A stretch of DNA of 64,000 nt, taken from contig NZ_JAKYXC010000001.1 of assembly GCF_022538185.1 (NCBI RefSeq), positions 62,001-126,000 of the forward strand. Reading direction: 5' to 3'. Both the position numbers and the translations under genes were made by a program. The notes under the pieces are model-generated. The model made no database searches, was not told where the DNA came from, and saw nothing but the letters and a program-made list of their open reading frames with translations. Each line of letters opens with the position of its first letter. Within the stretch, counting starts at the first letter, position 1. This DNA comes from Microbacterium sp. CFH 31415 (GTDB lineage: Bacteria > Actinomycetota > Actinomycetes > Actinomycetales > Microbacteriaceae). Below are positions 41,917 through 50,357 of the stretch, in pieces.

Positions 41917-42744
41917 TCAGGGGGAGTGCAGGAGCTGGAGGAAGTCGTCGTGGAGCACGCGGTTGGTGGCGAGCGAGGAGCGCTCGGAGAGCGAGTCGTC
42001 GCCGTGGAACGAGGTGAAGCGGCCGCCGGCCTCGGTCACGATGGGCACGAGCGCGGCGATGTCGTACTCCTTGACGCCGAACTCTGCCACGAACTCGAGC
42101 CGTCCCTCGGCGAGGAGCATGTACGGCCACGCGTCGCCGTAGCCGCGGTCGCGCCACACCGCGGACGTGAGTCGTTCGAGCGCGTCGAGCTCCCCGGCAT
42201 CCCGCCACTGTCCGATGCTCTGGAAGCTGACGCTCGATGCGGCGATCGAGTCGACGGAGGAGACCGCGAGGCGACGCGGCTCGCCGCCCGGCACGTTGGT
42301 CCACGCGCCGTGCCCGGTCGCGGCCCACCAGCGCCGGCCGATGGCAGGCTGACTGGCGACGCCCACGCGCGGGACGCCGTCGATCGCGAGGGCGATCAGC
42401 GTCGTCCACATGGGGATGCCCTTGAGGTAGTTGGCGGTGCCGTCGATCGGGTCGATGATCCACTGCCGGCGCGTGTCGCCGGTGACGCCGTACTCCTCGC
42501 CGAAGACGCCGTCGGACGGCCGTTCGGTCTCGAGCATCGTACGGATCGCGCGCTCGGTGGCGAGGTCGGCTTCGGTCACGTGGCTCGCGTCGGCCTTCAG
42601 GCTCACCTCGAGATCGGCGGCGTCGAAACGGCTCATGGATGCCGCGTCCGCAGCATCCGCGAGTCGGAGAGCGAGTGCGAGATCGGCCCCCAGGTCGCCC
42701 TCGAAGGGCGCGTCGAAGCGCGTCGGCGTGGTGGGGGAGGTCAC
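41917..42744 (-). CDS. hisN: Inositol-monophosphatase-family phosphatase, probably histidinol phosphatase HisN
   Basis: 275 residues, Mg-dependent sugar/amino-alcohol phosphatase fold. Metal ligands are in GVFGEEYGV (Glu) and WIIDPIDGTANYLKGIPMW (DPxDGT), with a further Asp in DRGYGDAWPYMLLAEGRLEF. In actinobacteria the closest functional group is HisN, which removes phosphate from histidinol phosphate in histidine synthesis, but other IMPase substrates cannot be excluded and no his genes are adjacent. The GTG start is seven bases after a TAGTCT -10 box, so the message may be leaderless. Confidence 0.8.
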   Translation of the reverse strand: MTSPTTPTRFDAPFEGDLGADLALALRLADAADAASMSRFDAADLEVSLKADASHVTEADLATERAIRTMLETERPSDGVFGEEYGVTGDTRRQWIIDPIDGTANYLKGIPMWTTLIALAIDGVPRVGVASQPAIGRRWWAATGHGAWTNVPGGEPRRLAVSSVDSIAASSVSFQSIGQWRDAGELDALERLTSAVWRDRGYGDAWPYMLLAEGRLEFVAEFGVKEYDIAALVPIVTEAGGRFTSFHGDDSLSERSSLATNRVLHDDFLQLLHSP

Positions 42745-42751
42745 GTCGACC

Positions 42752-42757
42752 AGACTA
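42752..42757 (-). promoter_or_regulatory. Putative -10 box of the hisN-like gene (leaderless)
   Basis: TAGTCT on the minus strand, seven bases before the GTG start at 42744. Confidence 0.4.
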
Positions 42758-42837
42758 ACGGCCTCCTCCTGGCCTCGATTTCCGGTGACGCAATCGTGAT
42801 GCTAATGTTGACCCTCGGTTCGCCTCTCGCGATTCAC

Positions 42838-42910
42838 GCACCTCTAGCTCAATCGGCAGAGCAACTGACTCTTAATCAGTGGGTTCAGGGTTCAAGTCCC
42901 TGGGGGTGCA
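42838..42910 (+). tRNA. tRNA-Lys (anticodon CUU)
   Basis: GCACCTC pairs with GGGGTGC; discriminator A at 42910. The anticodon arm ACTGA/TCAGT encloses CTCTTAA with CUU at positions 34-36. The D-arm (TAGCTCAATCGGCAGAGCA) and the T-loop GTTCAAGTC are normal. CCA is not encoded. A TAATGT -10-like box is at 42803-42808. Confidence 0.97.
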
Positions 42911-42917
42911 CAACGCA

Positions 42918-42950
42918 GAAGAGCGGTCCCGAACGGGGCCGCTCTTCTTC
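42918..42950 (+). terminator. Terminator of tRNA-Lys
   Basis: GAAGAGCGG (42918-42926) pairs with CCGCTCTTC (42939-42947); CCC and GGG extend the stem around GAAC, with a one-base T/G irregularity. A short TTC follows. It begins eight bases after the tRNA. Confidence 0.75.
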
Positions 42951-42991
42951 GTGTGCCCGGTCATCGCCACGTCGGTGGGGGAGGTCCGCGC

Positions 42992-42997
42992 TATCGT
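42992..42997 (+). promoter_or_regulatory. Putative -10 box of the zinc-ribbon nuclease-like gene
   Basis: TATCGT seven bases before the ATG at 43005, giving a likely leaderless transcript. Confidence 0.35.
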
Positions 42998-43004
42998 GCC
43001 CCGC

Positions 43005-43847
43005 ATGCCGGAGCGGGTCGAACTGTGGTGGGCGAGGCGCCAGTTCTCGCGCGACGCCGACGTGCCGTACCCGGTTGGCACCTACCGCGAGGCCTGGGCG
43101 CCGTACCCCGCGCTCATCCGCCAGTACCACCCCGAGTTGAACGCCGGGATCACGCTCACGCAGATCCCGCCGGCGGCCGACGTCCTGCTGCTGTGGCAGT
43201 GCGAGGCGGGGCACTCGTTCGCCGCCACGCCGGCCGAGCAGCGCAATCGTCCTGGGCGCGAGCGCCGGCGGTCGGCGTGGTGCCCCGAGTGCTCGACGTC
43301 GGCGCGCGCCCCGGTCGCGATCCTGGGCGAACCCGTCGCGCGGCCGAGGCTCGCACGGGCGAAGCCTGCGCGCCCTGCGCGCACGCTCTGCCCGAAGACG
43401 CCCGACCTTCCGGCAGGCGAGTCGTTCGTCAGCGCGTGCGCGCCGCGCCCGGCGTCCGCCGTCGAGGCGCAGCTCCGAGCCGACGTGTTCGCGCGCCTCG
43501 GGGTGACGTCCGGGATGAACGCCGTACGGGTTTCGCGTCCGTTCTTCGATCACGTCGAGGTGTGGCCCGACATCCTCCTGCCCGAGCTGCGCCTCGCGAT
43601 CGAGTACGACAGCACCGGCCGCCACGGGCTCGAGCACGTGGGCAAGCGAGAAGACGCCGATCGTCGCAAAGACCGCACGCTGCGCGCGACCGGCTGGGAG
43701 GTCGTGCGGATCCGCACCGGGCGGCTCGAGCCGATCGGCCCCTACGACGTGCAGCTGTCGTCGATCGGGCGCCGAGGCGTCGACCGGCTCATCGACGTGC
43801 TGCGCGACATCCGCGGGTCGCTGCTCGTCGACGCGTATCTCATCTGA
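43005..43847 (+). CDS. Zinc-ribbon protein with PD-(D/E)XK/Vsr-like nuclease domain
   Basis: 280 residues. The N-terminal half contains a zinc-ribbon-like pair, WQCEAGHSF and AWCPECSTS, of the kind seen in the so-called probable zinc-ribbon domains that precede endonucleases. The C-terminal half (from about 165) looks like the Vsr/DUF559 branch: HVEVWPDILLPELRLAIEYD (Asp and Glu-x-Asp), STGRH, and KDRTLRATGWEVVRIRTGRL (Lys and the conserved W-x-V-x-R-x-R strand). DNA cleavage is inferred. A GTG at 42996 would add three residues. It stands alone between tRNA-Lys and the transporter operon. Confidence 0.75.
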   Translation: MPERVELWWARRQFSRDADVPYPVGTYREAWAPYPALIRQYHPELNAGITLTQIPPAADVLLLWQCEAGHSFAATPAEQRNRPGRERRRSAWCPECSTSARAPVAILGEPVARPRLARAKPARPARTLCPKTPDLPAGESFVSACAPRPASAVEAQLRADVFARLGVTSGMNAVRVSRPFFDHVEVWPDILLPELRLAIEYDSTGRHGLEHVGKREDADRRKDRTLRATGWEVVRIRTGRLEPIGPYDVQLSSIGRRGVDRLIDVLRDIRGSLLVDAYLI

Positions 43848-43921
43848 GCGCGTTCCGTCTCGTCCGGCTCGCACGCTCCATCGCGATTCGGTAACGACGG
43901 CCGCCCGAACGCCATCTCGAC

Positions 43922-43950
43922 TTGACCGAGCGGCCCGGACTTCCTACATT
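43922..43950 (+). promoter_or_regulatory. Sigma-70-type promoter of the ABC transporter operon
   Basis: TTGACC (43922-43927) and TACATT (43945-43950) separated by 17 bases, the best -35/-10 pair seen in this window. The start point should be near 43957. Confidence 0.75.
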
Positions 43951-43955
43951 TGCGA

Positions 43956-43979
43956 ATACCTGAATCGGATTTCAGGTAT
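43956..43979. promoter_or_regulatory. Perfect 9-6-9 palindromic operator at the transporter operon start point
   Basis: ATACCTGAA (43956-43964) and TTCAGGTAT (43971-43979) around TCGGAT. It begins five bases after the -10 box, so it covers the transcription start and a bound protein would block initiation. The TetR regulator encoded in the same operon (50354-51040) is the natural candidate; this is inference. Confidence 0.7.
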
Positions 43980-44024
43980 GCCCGATCCGGGCACCCGAAC
44001 CTTCCAACGGCGAAAGGCACGCAC

Positions 44025-45230
44025 ATGCGGGTTTCGAAGAAGTTGCTCCTGGGGTCCGTGGTCGCCACGGCCGCGATCTTCCTGGCGGCCTGCGCGCCGC
44101 AGGCTCAGCCCGGAGGCGCGCCGGCCGACGGCGAAGACCGCCCGGCCGAGATCACGGTCGGCGTCGTCACGAGCGAATCCGGCCCTCTCGCCGGCTACGG
44201 CAAGCAGTACCTCGACGCGTTCAAGGCGGGGCTCGACTACGCCACCGACGGCACCGGCGAGGTCGACGGCACGACGATCGACGTCGAGTACAAGGACGAC
44301 GCCGGCGACCCCGACAAGGCGGTCACGGTCGTCAAGGAGCTCATCGGCGAAGGTGTGAACATCATCGCGGGCACGGCATCCTCAGGCGTCGCGCTGGCTG
44401 TCGCCGAGCAGGCAGAGCAGAACAAGGTCCTCTACATCTCGGGCCCGGCAGCGGCCGACGCGCTGACCGGCCTGAACGACTACACGTTCCGCTCGGGCCG
44501 TCAGAGCGCCCAGGACGTCGCCACCGCCGGGACGTTCCTCGACGACATCGAGGGCAAGACGGTCACGGTGTTCGCCCAGGACAACGCCTTCGGGCAGGGC
44601 AACGTCGCCGCCGTCGACGCGATCCTGGGCGGTCAGGGGGCAACGGTCAACTCGGTGCTCGTCGCCGAGGACGCGACCGAGTTCACGCCGTTCGCGCAGC
44701 AGATCCTCACGGGCGCACCCGACCTCGTCTTCGTGGCGTGGGCCGGTGCGACGTCGGGCGCGATGTGGCAGGCGCTGAGCCAGCAGGGGGTACTCGATGA
44801 GATCCCCGTCGTCACCGGTCTCGGCGATGCCGCTACCTTCGGGGCGTACGGCGAGGCATCCGAGAAGATCAACTTCCTGAACCACTACTTCCCGGGAGCG
44901 CCCGACAACGACGTGAACGACGCGATGGTCGAGGCCATCGAGTCGGCGGGCGGCACGCCTGACCTGTTCAGCCCCGACGGCTTCAACGCCGCCATCATGA
45001 TCGTCGAGGCGATCAAGGAGGGCGCCGGCGACGTCGACGCGATGGTCGAAGCGCTCGAGGGCTTCGAGTTCGAGGGTCCGAAGGGGACGATGACCGTGCG
45101 CGCCGGGGACCACGCCCTCATCCAGGAGATGTACCAGGTCAAGCTCGTCGCCGACGGCGGCGCGTTCGTGCCCGAGCTGGTCGACACGGTCTCGGCCGAT
45201 GACGTCGCGCCGGCCGAAGCCGCCGAGTGA
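44025..45230 (+). CDS. ABC transporter substrate-binding lipoprotein (LivJ-like, HAAT family)
   Basis: 401 residues. Lipoprotein signal with lipobox LAAC near residue 22. The periplasmic-binding-protein type I fold follows: ITVGVVTSESGPLAGYGKQY, VEYKDDAGDPDKAVTVVKEL, then ASSGVALAVAEQAEQ and the GPAAADALTGLNDYTFR stretch. The family binds branched-chain amino acids, amides, short acids or aromatics, and the ligand pocket cannot be read by eye. It is the first gene of the operon, whose CoA-ligase and SDR genes point to an organic acid rather than leucine. Confidence 0.9.
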   Translation: MRVSKKLLLGSVVATAAIFLAACAPQAQPGGAPADGEDRPAEITVGVVTSESGPLAGYGKQYLDAFKAGLDYATDGTGEVDGTTIDVEYKDDAGDPDKAVTVVKELIGEGVNIIAGTASSGVALAVAEQAEQNKVLYISGPAAADALTGLNDYTFRSGRQSAQDVATAGTFLDDIEGKTVTVFAQDNAFGQGNVAAVDAILGGQGATVNSVLVAEDATEFTPFAQQILTGAPDLVFVAWAGATSGAMWQALSQQGVLDEIPVVTGLGDAATFGAYGEASEKINFLNHYFPGAPDNDVNDAMVEAIESAGGTPDLFSPDGFNAAIMIVEAIKEGAGDVDAMVEALEGFEFEGPKGTMTVRAGDHALIQEMYQVKLVADGGAFVPELVDTVSADDVAPAEAAE

Positions 45231-45249
45231 CCGGGAGCAGCACCGAACG

Positions 45250-46041
45250 ATGAGCATCCCAGTCCCGTCCGCCCAGGCCGCCACACGCGGCTCCCGGCTG
45301 CAGGTCGATGGCCTCGGCCTGCAGATCGGCGGCGCGACGATCCTGAAAGATGTCGATCTCGATGTCGCTGCGGGCTCGCTCGTGGGCGTCATCGGGCCGA
45401 ACGGAGCCGGCAAGACCACGCTGTTCAACGCGGTGTCCGGCCTCCTGAAGCCCACCGCCGGGCGCGTGCTGCTCGACGGCTACGACATCACCGCGGCGTC
45501 CGTGCCCGCTCGGGCCCGGGCGGGACTGGGGCGCACCTTCCAGACGTCGAGCCTCTTCCCGAGGCTGTCCGTGCTCGAGAACGTGCGTCTCGCGGCCCAG
45601 GTGTCACTGGGCGGCTCGGGGTCGCTGGTGCGATTCCCGAGGCGATCGGATGCCGCGACCGCGCTCGCCCTCGAGAAGCTCGAGGCCGTCGGGCTGAGCC
45701 ACAAGCGCGACTCGGCTGCCGGAGACATCTCGCACGGCGACAAGCGCAAGCTCGAGATCGCGGTGCTGCTGGCGACCGAGACGAGCATCGTGCTCCTCGA
45801 CGAGCCCATGGCCGGCGTCGGCTCGGGCGACGTCGACGGACTCGTCGGCAACATCCGCGACCTGCACCGCGAGAAAGGCTGCACCGTCCTCATGGTCGAG
45901 CACCACATCGACGTGCTGATGGGACTCGTCGACAAGGTCGCCGTCATGTACTTCGGAACGATCATCGCCTACGACACTCCGCAGGCCGTCATGGACAACC
46001 CACTCGTGCAGAGCGCCTATCTGGGGACGGGGGCCGCCTGA
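45250..46041 (+). CDS. ABC transporter ATP-binding protein (LivG-like)
   Basis: 263 residues. Walker A is GPNGAGKTT and Walker B is SIVLLDEPMAGVGSGD. The signature region is the LivG variant GDISHGDKRKLEIAVLLA rather than classical LSGGQ. The C-terminal FGTIIAYDTPQAVMDNPLVQ matches the LivG tail. ATG 45250 is 19 bases after the preceding stop. It pairs with the next ATPase as a heterodimer. Confidence 0.92.
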   Translation: MSIPVPSAQAATRGSRLQVDGLGLQIGGATILKDVDLDVAAGSLVGVIGPNGAGKTTLFNAVSGLLKPTAGRVLLDGYDITAASVPARARAGLGRTFQTSSLFPRLSVLENVRLAAQVSLGGSGSLVRFPRRSDAATALALEKLEAVGLSHKRDSAAGDISHGDKRKLEIAVLLATETSIVLLDEPMAGVGSGDVDGLVGNIRDLHREKGCTVLMVEHHIDVLMGLVDKVAVMYFGTIIAYDTPQAVMDNPLVQSAYLGTGAA

Positions 46042-46775
46042 TGGACGCCATCCTGACCGTCGCCGGCCTGGGGTGCTCGATCGCCGGGCAGCAGGTCGTC
46101 GAGGACGTCACGTTCGAGATGCCCCCCACCGGCATCACGGCGGTCCTGGGCCGCAACGGAGTGGGCAAGACCTCGACGCTGCGCGGCATCCTGGGTCTCA
46201 TCCAGCGCCGCGGCGAGGTCCGTCTCGCCGGCGAGCGCATCGACGGTCTGCCCACGCACAGGATCGTCCGCAAGGGCGTCGGCTACGTACCCGAGGATCG
46301 CGAGATCTTCTCGTCGCTGACCGTCGCCGAGAACCTGGCGCTCGCCGAGCGCCAGCGCGCACCGCGCCGCGAGTTCGTCGCCGAGCTGTTCCCCGACCTG
46401 GTCGCGCGGCGCGATCAGCCCGCGGGCACGCTCTCGGGCGGCCAGCAGCAGATGGTCTCCGTCGCCCGGGCTCTCATCAACGACAACCGCCTCCTGCTCG
46501 TCGACGAGCCGACCAAGGGCCTCGCGCCCAAAATCGTCGTCGAGGTGGCGAACGCCCTCGAGGAGGCGGCCAAGACCGTGCCCATCCTCCTCGTCGAACA
46601 GAACCTCGAGGTGGTCCGCCGCCTCGCCGACACGGCCGTCGTCATCGGCGGCGGACGCGTCGTGCACATCGGAAAGGCCCGCGAGATCCTCGACGACGAC
46701 GACCTCACCCGGCGACTGCTGGGTGTGCACGCAGAGCCCACTCACACACACGGGACGGAAGACGGCCGCGCATGA
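46041..46775 (+). CDS. ABC transporter ATP-binding protein (LivF-like)
   Basis: 244 residues, ATG overlapping the preceding TGA by one base. Walker A is GRNGVGKTS, the signature is TLSGGQQQMVSVARAL and Walker B is LLLVDEPTKGLAPKI. It has the shorter LivF build and the GYVPEDREIFSSLTVAENL motif typical of that group. It overlaps the permease gene by four bases. Confidence 0.92.
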   Translation: MDAILTVAGLGCSIAGQQVVEDVTFEMPPTGITAVLGRNGVGKTSTLRGILGLIQRRGEVRLAGERIDGLPTHRIVRKGVGYVPEDREIFSSLTVAENLALAERQRAPRREFVAELFPDLVARRDQPAGTLSGGQQQMVSVARALINDNRLLLVDEPTKGLAPKIVVEVANALEEAAKTVPILLVEQNLEVVRRLADTAVVIGGGRVVHIGKAREILDDDDLTRRLLGVHAEPTHTHGTEDGRA

Positions 46776-47647
46776 GCACCCTCGTCCTCACCCTCATCAC
46801 CGGCGTCGGCCTCGGCGCCCTCTACTTCCTCGTCGCGAGCGGGCTGAGCCTCATCTACGGCCTCATGCACGTGCTCAACTTCGCGCACGGCGCCTTCCTC
46901 ACCCTCAGCGCATTCGTGGGGTGGATGGTGGCGCAGGCGCTCGGCACCGCGTCGTGGGGCTCGTTCCTGCTGTCGGTGCTCGTCGGAGCGGGCGTCGGCG
47001 CGGTGTTCGCGACCCTCACCGAGCTGGTGCTGATCCGTCCGCTGTACGAGCGGCACATCGAGCAGGTGCTCGTGACGGTCGGCCTCTCCTTCGCCGCCGT
47101 CGCCCTCTTCGAAGGCATCTGGGGCACCGACCCGATCCACATCTCGGGGCCAGCGTGGCTGCGTCAGACGACCGACGTGCTGGGCGCCCGCATCCCGAAC
47201 ACCTACTGGGTGCTGATGATCGCCGCGGCCCTCGTGCTCGCCGCGCTGGTGCTGTTCCTCAAGCGCACGCGCTACGGCATGATCATCCGCGCCGGTGTGG
47301 AGAACCGCTCGATGGTCACCGCCCTCGGGATCGACGTGCGACGGTCATTCACCCTCGTCTTCGCGATCGGCGGGGCCGCCGCCGGCATCGGGGGAGTCCT
47401 CGCGATGCACTACTCCACCTTCGTGTCCGCGCACCTCGGCGCGACGCTGCTGATCTTCGCTTTCATCGTCACGGTCGTCGGCGGTCTCGGCTCGCTGACA
47501 GGTGCGGCCGTGGCATCCGTCCTCGTCGCCGTCCTGCAGCAGTTCGCGAACTTCTATCTCGGGGGAACCGGCGACTTCATCGTCGTCATCCTCCTCGCCG
47601 TGGTGCTGCTGGTGCGCCCGGCCGGACTCCTCGGGAGGAAGGCATGA
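46772..47647 (+). CDS. Branched-chain-type ABC transporter permease (LivH-like)
   Basis: 291 residues, eight or so membrane helices. The opening LITGVGLGALYFLVASGLSL, then YGLMHVLNFAHGAFLTLSAF, and late TVVGGLGSLTGAAVASVLVA are LivH signatures. The open frame reaches back to 46073 but the real start is ATG 46772, overlapping the LivF stop (ATGA). Confidence 0.92.
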   Translation: MSTLVLTLITGVGLGALYFLVASGLSLIYGLMHVLNFAHGAFLTLSAFVGWMVAQALGTASWGSFLLSVLVGAGVGAVFATLTELVLIRPLYERHIEQVLVTVGLSFAAVALFEGIWGTDPIHISGPAWLRQTTDVLGARIPNTYWVLMIAAALVLAALVLFLKRTRYGMIIRAGVENRSMVTALGIDVRRSFTLVFAIGGAAAGIGGVLAMHYSTFVSAHLGATLLIFAFIVTVVGGLGSLTGAAVASVLVAVLQQFANFYLGGTGDFIVVILLAVVLLVRPAGLLGRKA

Positions 47648-48771
47648 GCGCCGACTCGAGCACCACCACCGGCGGCGTCCGCCGCTTCCTGCCCGCCATC
47701 GTCGGCGTCGCCCTCGTCGGGTTCATGGCGCTGCTGCCGATGCTGAACCTGTCGCTTCCCGGCATCCTTCCGACTCCGACGTACATGCCCGGCACCCTGG
47801 CGCTCCTGTCGCTGTGCATGGTGTTCGCGGCGCTGGCGCTGTCGTACAACCTGCTGCTCGGATCCGGCGGGATGCTGTCGTTCGGGCACGCCCTGTACTT
47901 CGGAGCCGGCGCGTACGGGCTCGGCATCGCGCTCGAGCACTTCGGCGTGCCGCTGTGGCCGGGCGTGTTCATCGCGCTGATCGGGGGCATGCTCATCGCC
48001 CTTGTGACGGGCGCCGTCTCGATGCGCGTGTCGGGCATCCCGTTCGCGATGGTCACCCTGGCGTTCGCCCAGGCCGGGTCGGTGCTCGTGCGGCGCAACT
48101 CGCAGATCACCGGCGGCGAAGAGGGACTCGGGCTCGAGACCGACCTCGTTCCCGACTTCCTCATCGGGGTGATCAACACCCGCAACCTGTACTGGTTCGC
48201 TCTGGCGGTGCTGGTCGTCGTCTACCTGGTGACGCTGTGGGTCGACACCTCGCGCCTCGGTCACCTCGCCCGCGCGACGCGCGAGAACGAGCAGCGGGTT
48301 CGAGTGCTCGGCCTCTCGCCCTACCGCGTGCGTCTGCTGGTGTTCGTGATCGCCGCGGTGCTTGCGAGCCTCGCCGGCGTGGCGTACATGCTGCTGCAGT
48401 CGGGCACCGTGCCGCGGGCGGTGTCGGCCGACCTCACCATCACGATCCTCGTGATGGTCGTGCTCGGTGGCGTCGGGTTCCGGTGGGGTGCCATCGTTGG
48501 CGGTGTGCTGTACACGCTTCTCGACCAGCGCCTGACGGTCCTCGCCGGATCGGAGGCCATCGCCGGACTGCCCGACGTGCTGCGCGTGCCGCTGTCGGAG
48601 CCGCTGTTCATCCTCGGGGTGCTGTTCATCCTCGTGGTGATGTTCCTGCCGGGCGGCATCGCCGGCACGATCGACGGCGCCGTGCGTCGCCGTCGCGGCG
48701 AGAAGGCCCGCGGCACCCTGCAGACCCTCGACGACGAGGCGGCCGAGGCGCCGGTGGAGGTGCGCGCGTGA
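47644..48771 (+). CDS. Branched-chain-type ABC transporter permease (LivM-like)
   Basis: 375 residues, ATG overlapping the LivH stop. LivM markers include ALSYNLLLGSGGMLSFGHAL, ITGGEEGLGLETDL, and the region ATRENEQRVRVLGLSPYRVR followed by VVLGGVGFRWGAIVGGVLY. The cytoplasmic C-terminal tail is charged. It completes the importer with the four preceding genes. Confidence 0.92.
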   Translation: MSADSSTTTGGVRRFLPAIVGVALVGFMALLPMLNLSLPGILPTPTYMPGTLALLSLCMVFAALALSYNLLLGSGGMLSFGHALYFGAGAYGLGIALEHFGVPLWPGVFIALIGGMLIALVTGAVSMRVSGIPFAMVTLAFAQAGSVLVRRNSQITGGEEGLGLETDLVPDFLIGVINTRNLYWFALAVLVVVYLVTLWVDTSRLGHLARATRENEQRVRVLGLSPYRVRLLVFVIAAVLASLAGVAYMLLQSGTVPRAVSADLTITILVMVVLGGVGFRWGAIVGGVLYTLLDQRLTVLAGSEAIAGLPDVLRVPLSEPLFILGVLFILVVMFLPGGIAGTIDGAVRRRRGEKARGTLQTLDDEAAEAPVEVRA

Positions 48772-50357
48772 CCTGGCCGGCCGAGTTCGAGGACGGCTCC
48801 CACACGATCGGCCGCTGGCTGACCGATCGGGCGTCTCGCTCGCCGCATCGCATCGCCGTCGACGACCGCGGCGTGACGACCGACTACGCCACGCTGGCCG
48901 AACGCTCGGTCGCCCTCGCCGACGGTCTGCGACGCGCCGGCCACGGCGCCGGCGACCGCATCGCCACGGTGTCGGGCAACTGCACCGACCACGTCGTCGC
49001 GTTCTTCGCGTGCGCGCTCGCCGGCATCGCGTTCGTGCCGCTGTCGTGGCGGCTGACGCCGCGCGAGCTTAGGACCCAGCTCGACCGGGCCGACCCGGTG
49101 CTGCTGCTCGTCGAGGACGAGCACGCGGCGCTCGCGGGCGAGGCGCTGCGCGGGCTCGGCCGGGCGCTTCCCGTCGCCCTCCTCGGTACCACCGGCGTCG
49201 AGGCCGGGATCGGCGCCACCGGCTCGCCGAAGCCGCGCCGGCCCGTGCAGGATGACGACCCCCTCCTGGTGGTCTTCACCTCCGGCAGCGAGGCGGCGCC
49301 GAAGGGGGTCGTGCTCACGCACGCCAACTGCTTCTGGAACAACCTCGCGCTCGCGCAGGCACTGCCCCTGACGCAGGATGACGTCGTGCTCGCGATACTG
49401 CCGCAGTTCCACGTCGCGGCATGGAACTGCCAGCCGCTGCTCGCGTGGTGGGTCGGTGCGACCGTCGTGCTGGAGCGCTCGTTCCAGCCCGCACGGGTCC
49501 TGCAGCTCATCGCCGAACGCGGGGTGACGGCGATGATGGGCGTGCCGACGCAGTACGCGCTCCTCGCGGGCACCAGGGAGTGGAGGACGACGGATGTCTC
49601 GTCCCTCCGGCTCGCGCTCGTGGGAGGCGCCACGATGCCGGCCCCGCTGCAGGAGCAGTGGACGCACCGCGGCGTGGTGCTCACCCAGGGCTACGGGCTG
49701 ACCGAGGCCGCTCCCAACGTGCTGCACCTTCCCGCGGACGAGGCTCCGGCTCACCCGGGCGCAGTCGGGCGCCCGTACCCGCACGTCTCTGTGCGGGTCG
49801 TCGACCCCGAGAGCGGGTTGCCGCTCGACGGCGAGGCCACCGGCGAGCTGTGGGTGCGCGGACCCAGCGTGTTCGCGGGCTACCTCGGCGACGACGCGGC
49901 GACGACGCGCACGATGAGCGGGGAATGGCTGCGCACGGGTGACCTCGTGCACCGCGACGCCGACGGCGTGTTCCGCATCGTCGATCGGATCAAGGACATC
50001 TTCATCTCGGGCGGCGAGAACGTCGCTCCCGCCGAGGTCGAGCACGCGCTGACGCAGCATCCCCTCATCGAGGCGGCCGCCGTCGTCGGCATCCCCGATC
50101 CGGTATGGGGCGAGCGGGGCGTGGCGTTCGTGGTGACGGCCCCCGGCGCGGCATTGTCGACCGACGAGGTGATCGCGCACGCGCGGCGCAATCTCGCGGG
50201 ATTCAAGGTGCCGACGCGCGTGGAGTTCGTCGACGCGCTGCCGCGCGCGACGATCGAGAAGCTCGCCCGCTCGCGGCTGCGCGAACGGGCACGACGGCTC
50301 ATCGAGGGGGATCGGGCGGCGACGCCCGATCATGAGACGGAAGGGGTGGGGTCATGA
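48768..50357 (+). CDS. AMP-dependent acyl-CoA synthetase
   Basis: 529 residues of the ANL family, forming an acyl-AMP and then an acyl-CoA. Motifs: the phosphate loop VVFTSGSEAAPKGVVLTHAN, GYGLTEAAPNVL, LRTGDLVHRDADGVFRIVDR with the hinge, and the C-terminal catalytic Lys in PRATIEKLARSRLR. The acid substrate is not deducible, but it lies directly behind the importer (GTGA overlap with livM), so it likely activates the imported acid. The gene is followed by a TetR regulator with the same four-base overlap. Confidence 0.9.
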   Translation: MTWPAEFEDGSHTIGRWLTDRASRSPHRIAVDDRGVTTDYATLAERSVALADGLRRAGHGAGDRIATVSGNCTDHVVAFFACALAGIAFVPLSWRLTPRELRTQLDRADPVLLLVEDEHAALAGEALRGLGRALPVALLGTTGVEAGIGATGSPKPRRPVQDDDPLLVVFTSGSEAAPKGVVLTHANCFWNNLALAQALPLTQDDVVLAILPQFHVAAWNCQPLLAWWVGATVVLERSFQPARVLQLIAERGVTAMMGVPTQYALLAGTREWRTTDVSSLRLALVGGATMPAPLQEQWTHRGVVLTQGYGLTEAAPNVLHLPADEAPAHPGAVGRPYPHVSVRVVDPESGLPLDGEATGELWVRGPSVFAGYLGDDAATTRTMSGEWLRTGDLVHRDADGVFRIVDRIKDIFISGGENVAPAEVEHALTQHPLIEAAAVVGIPDPVWGERGVAFVVTAPGAALSTDEVIAHARRNLAGFKVPTRVEFVDALPRATIEKLARSRLRERARRLIEGDRAATPDHETEGVGS

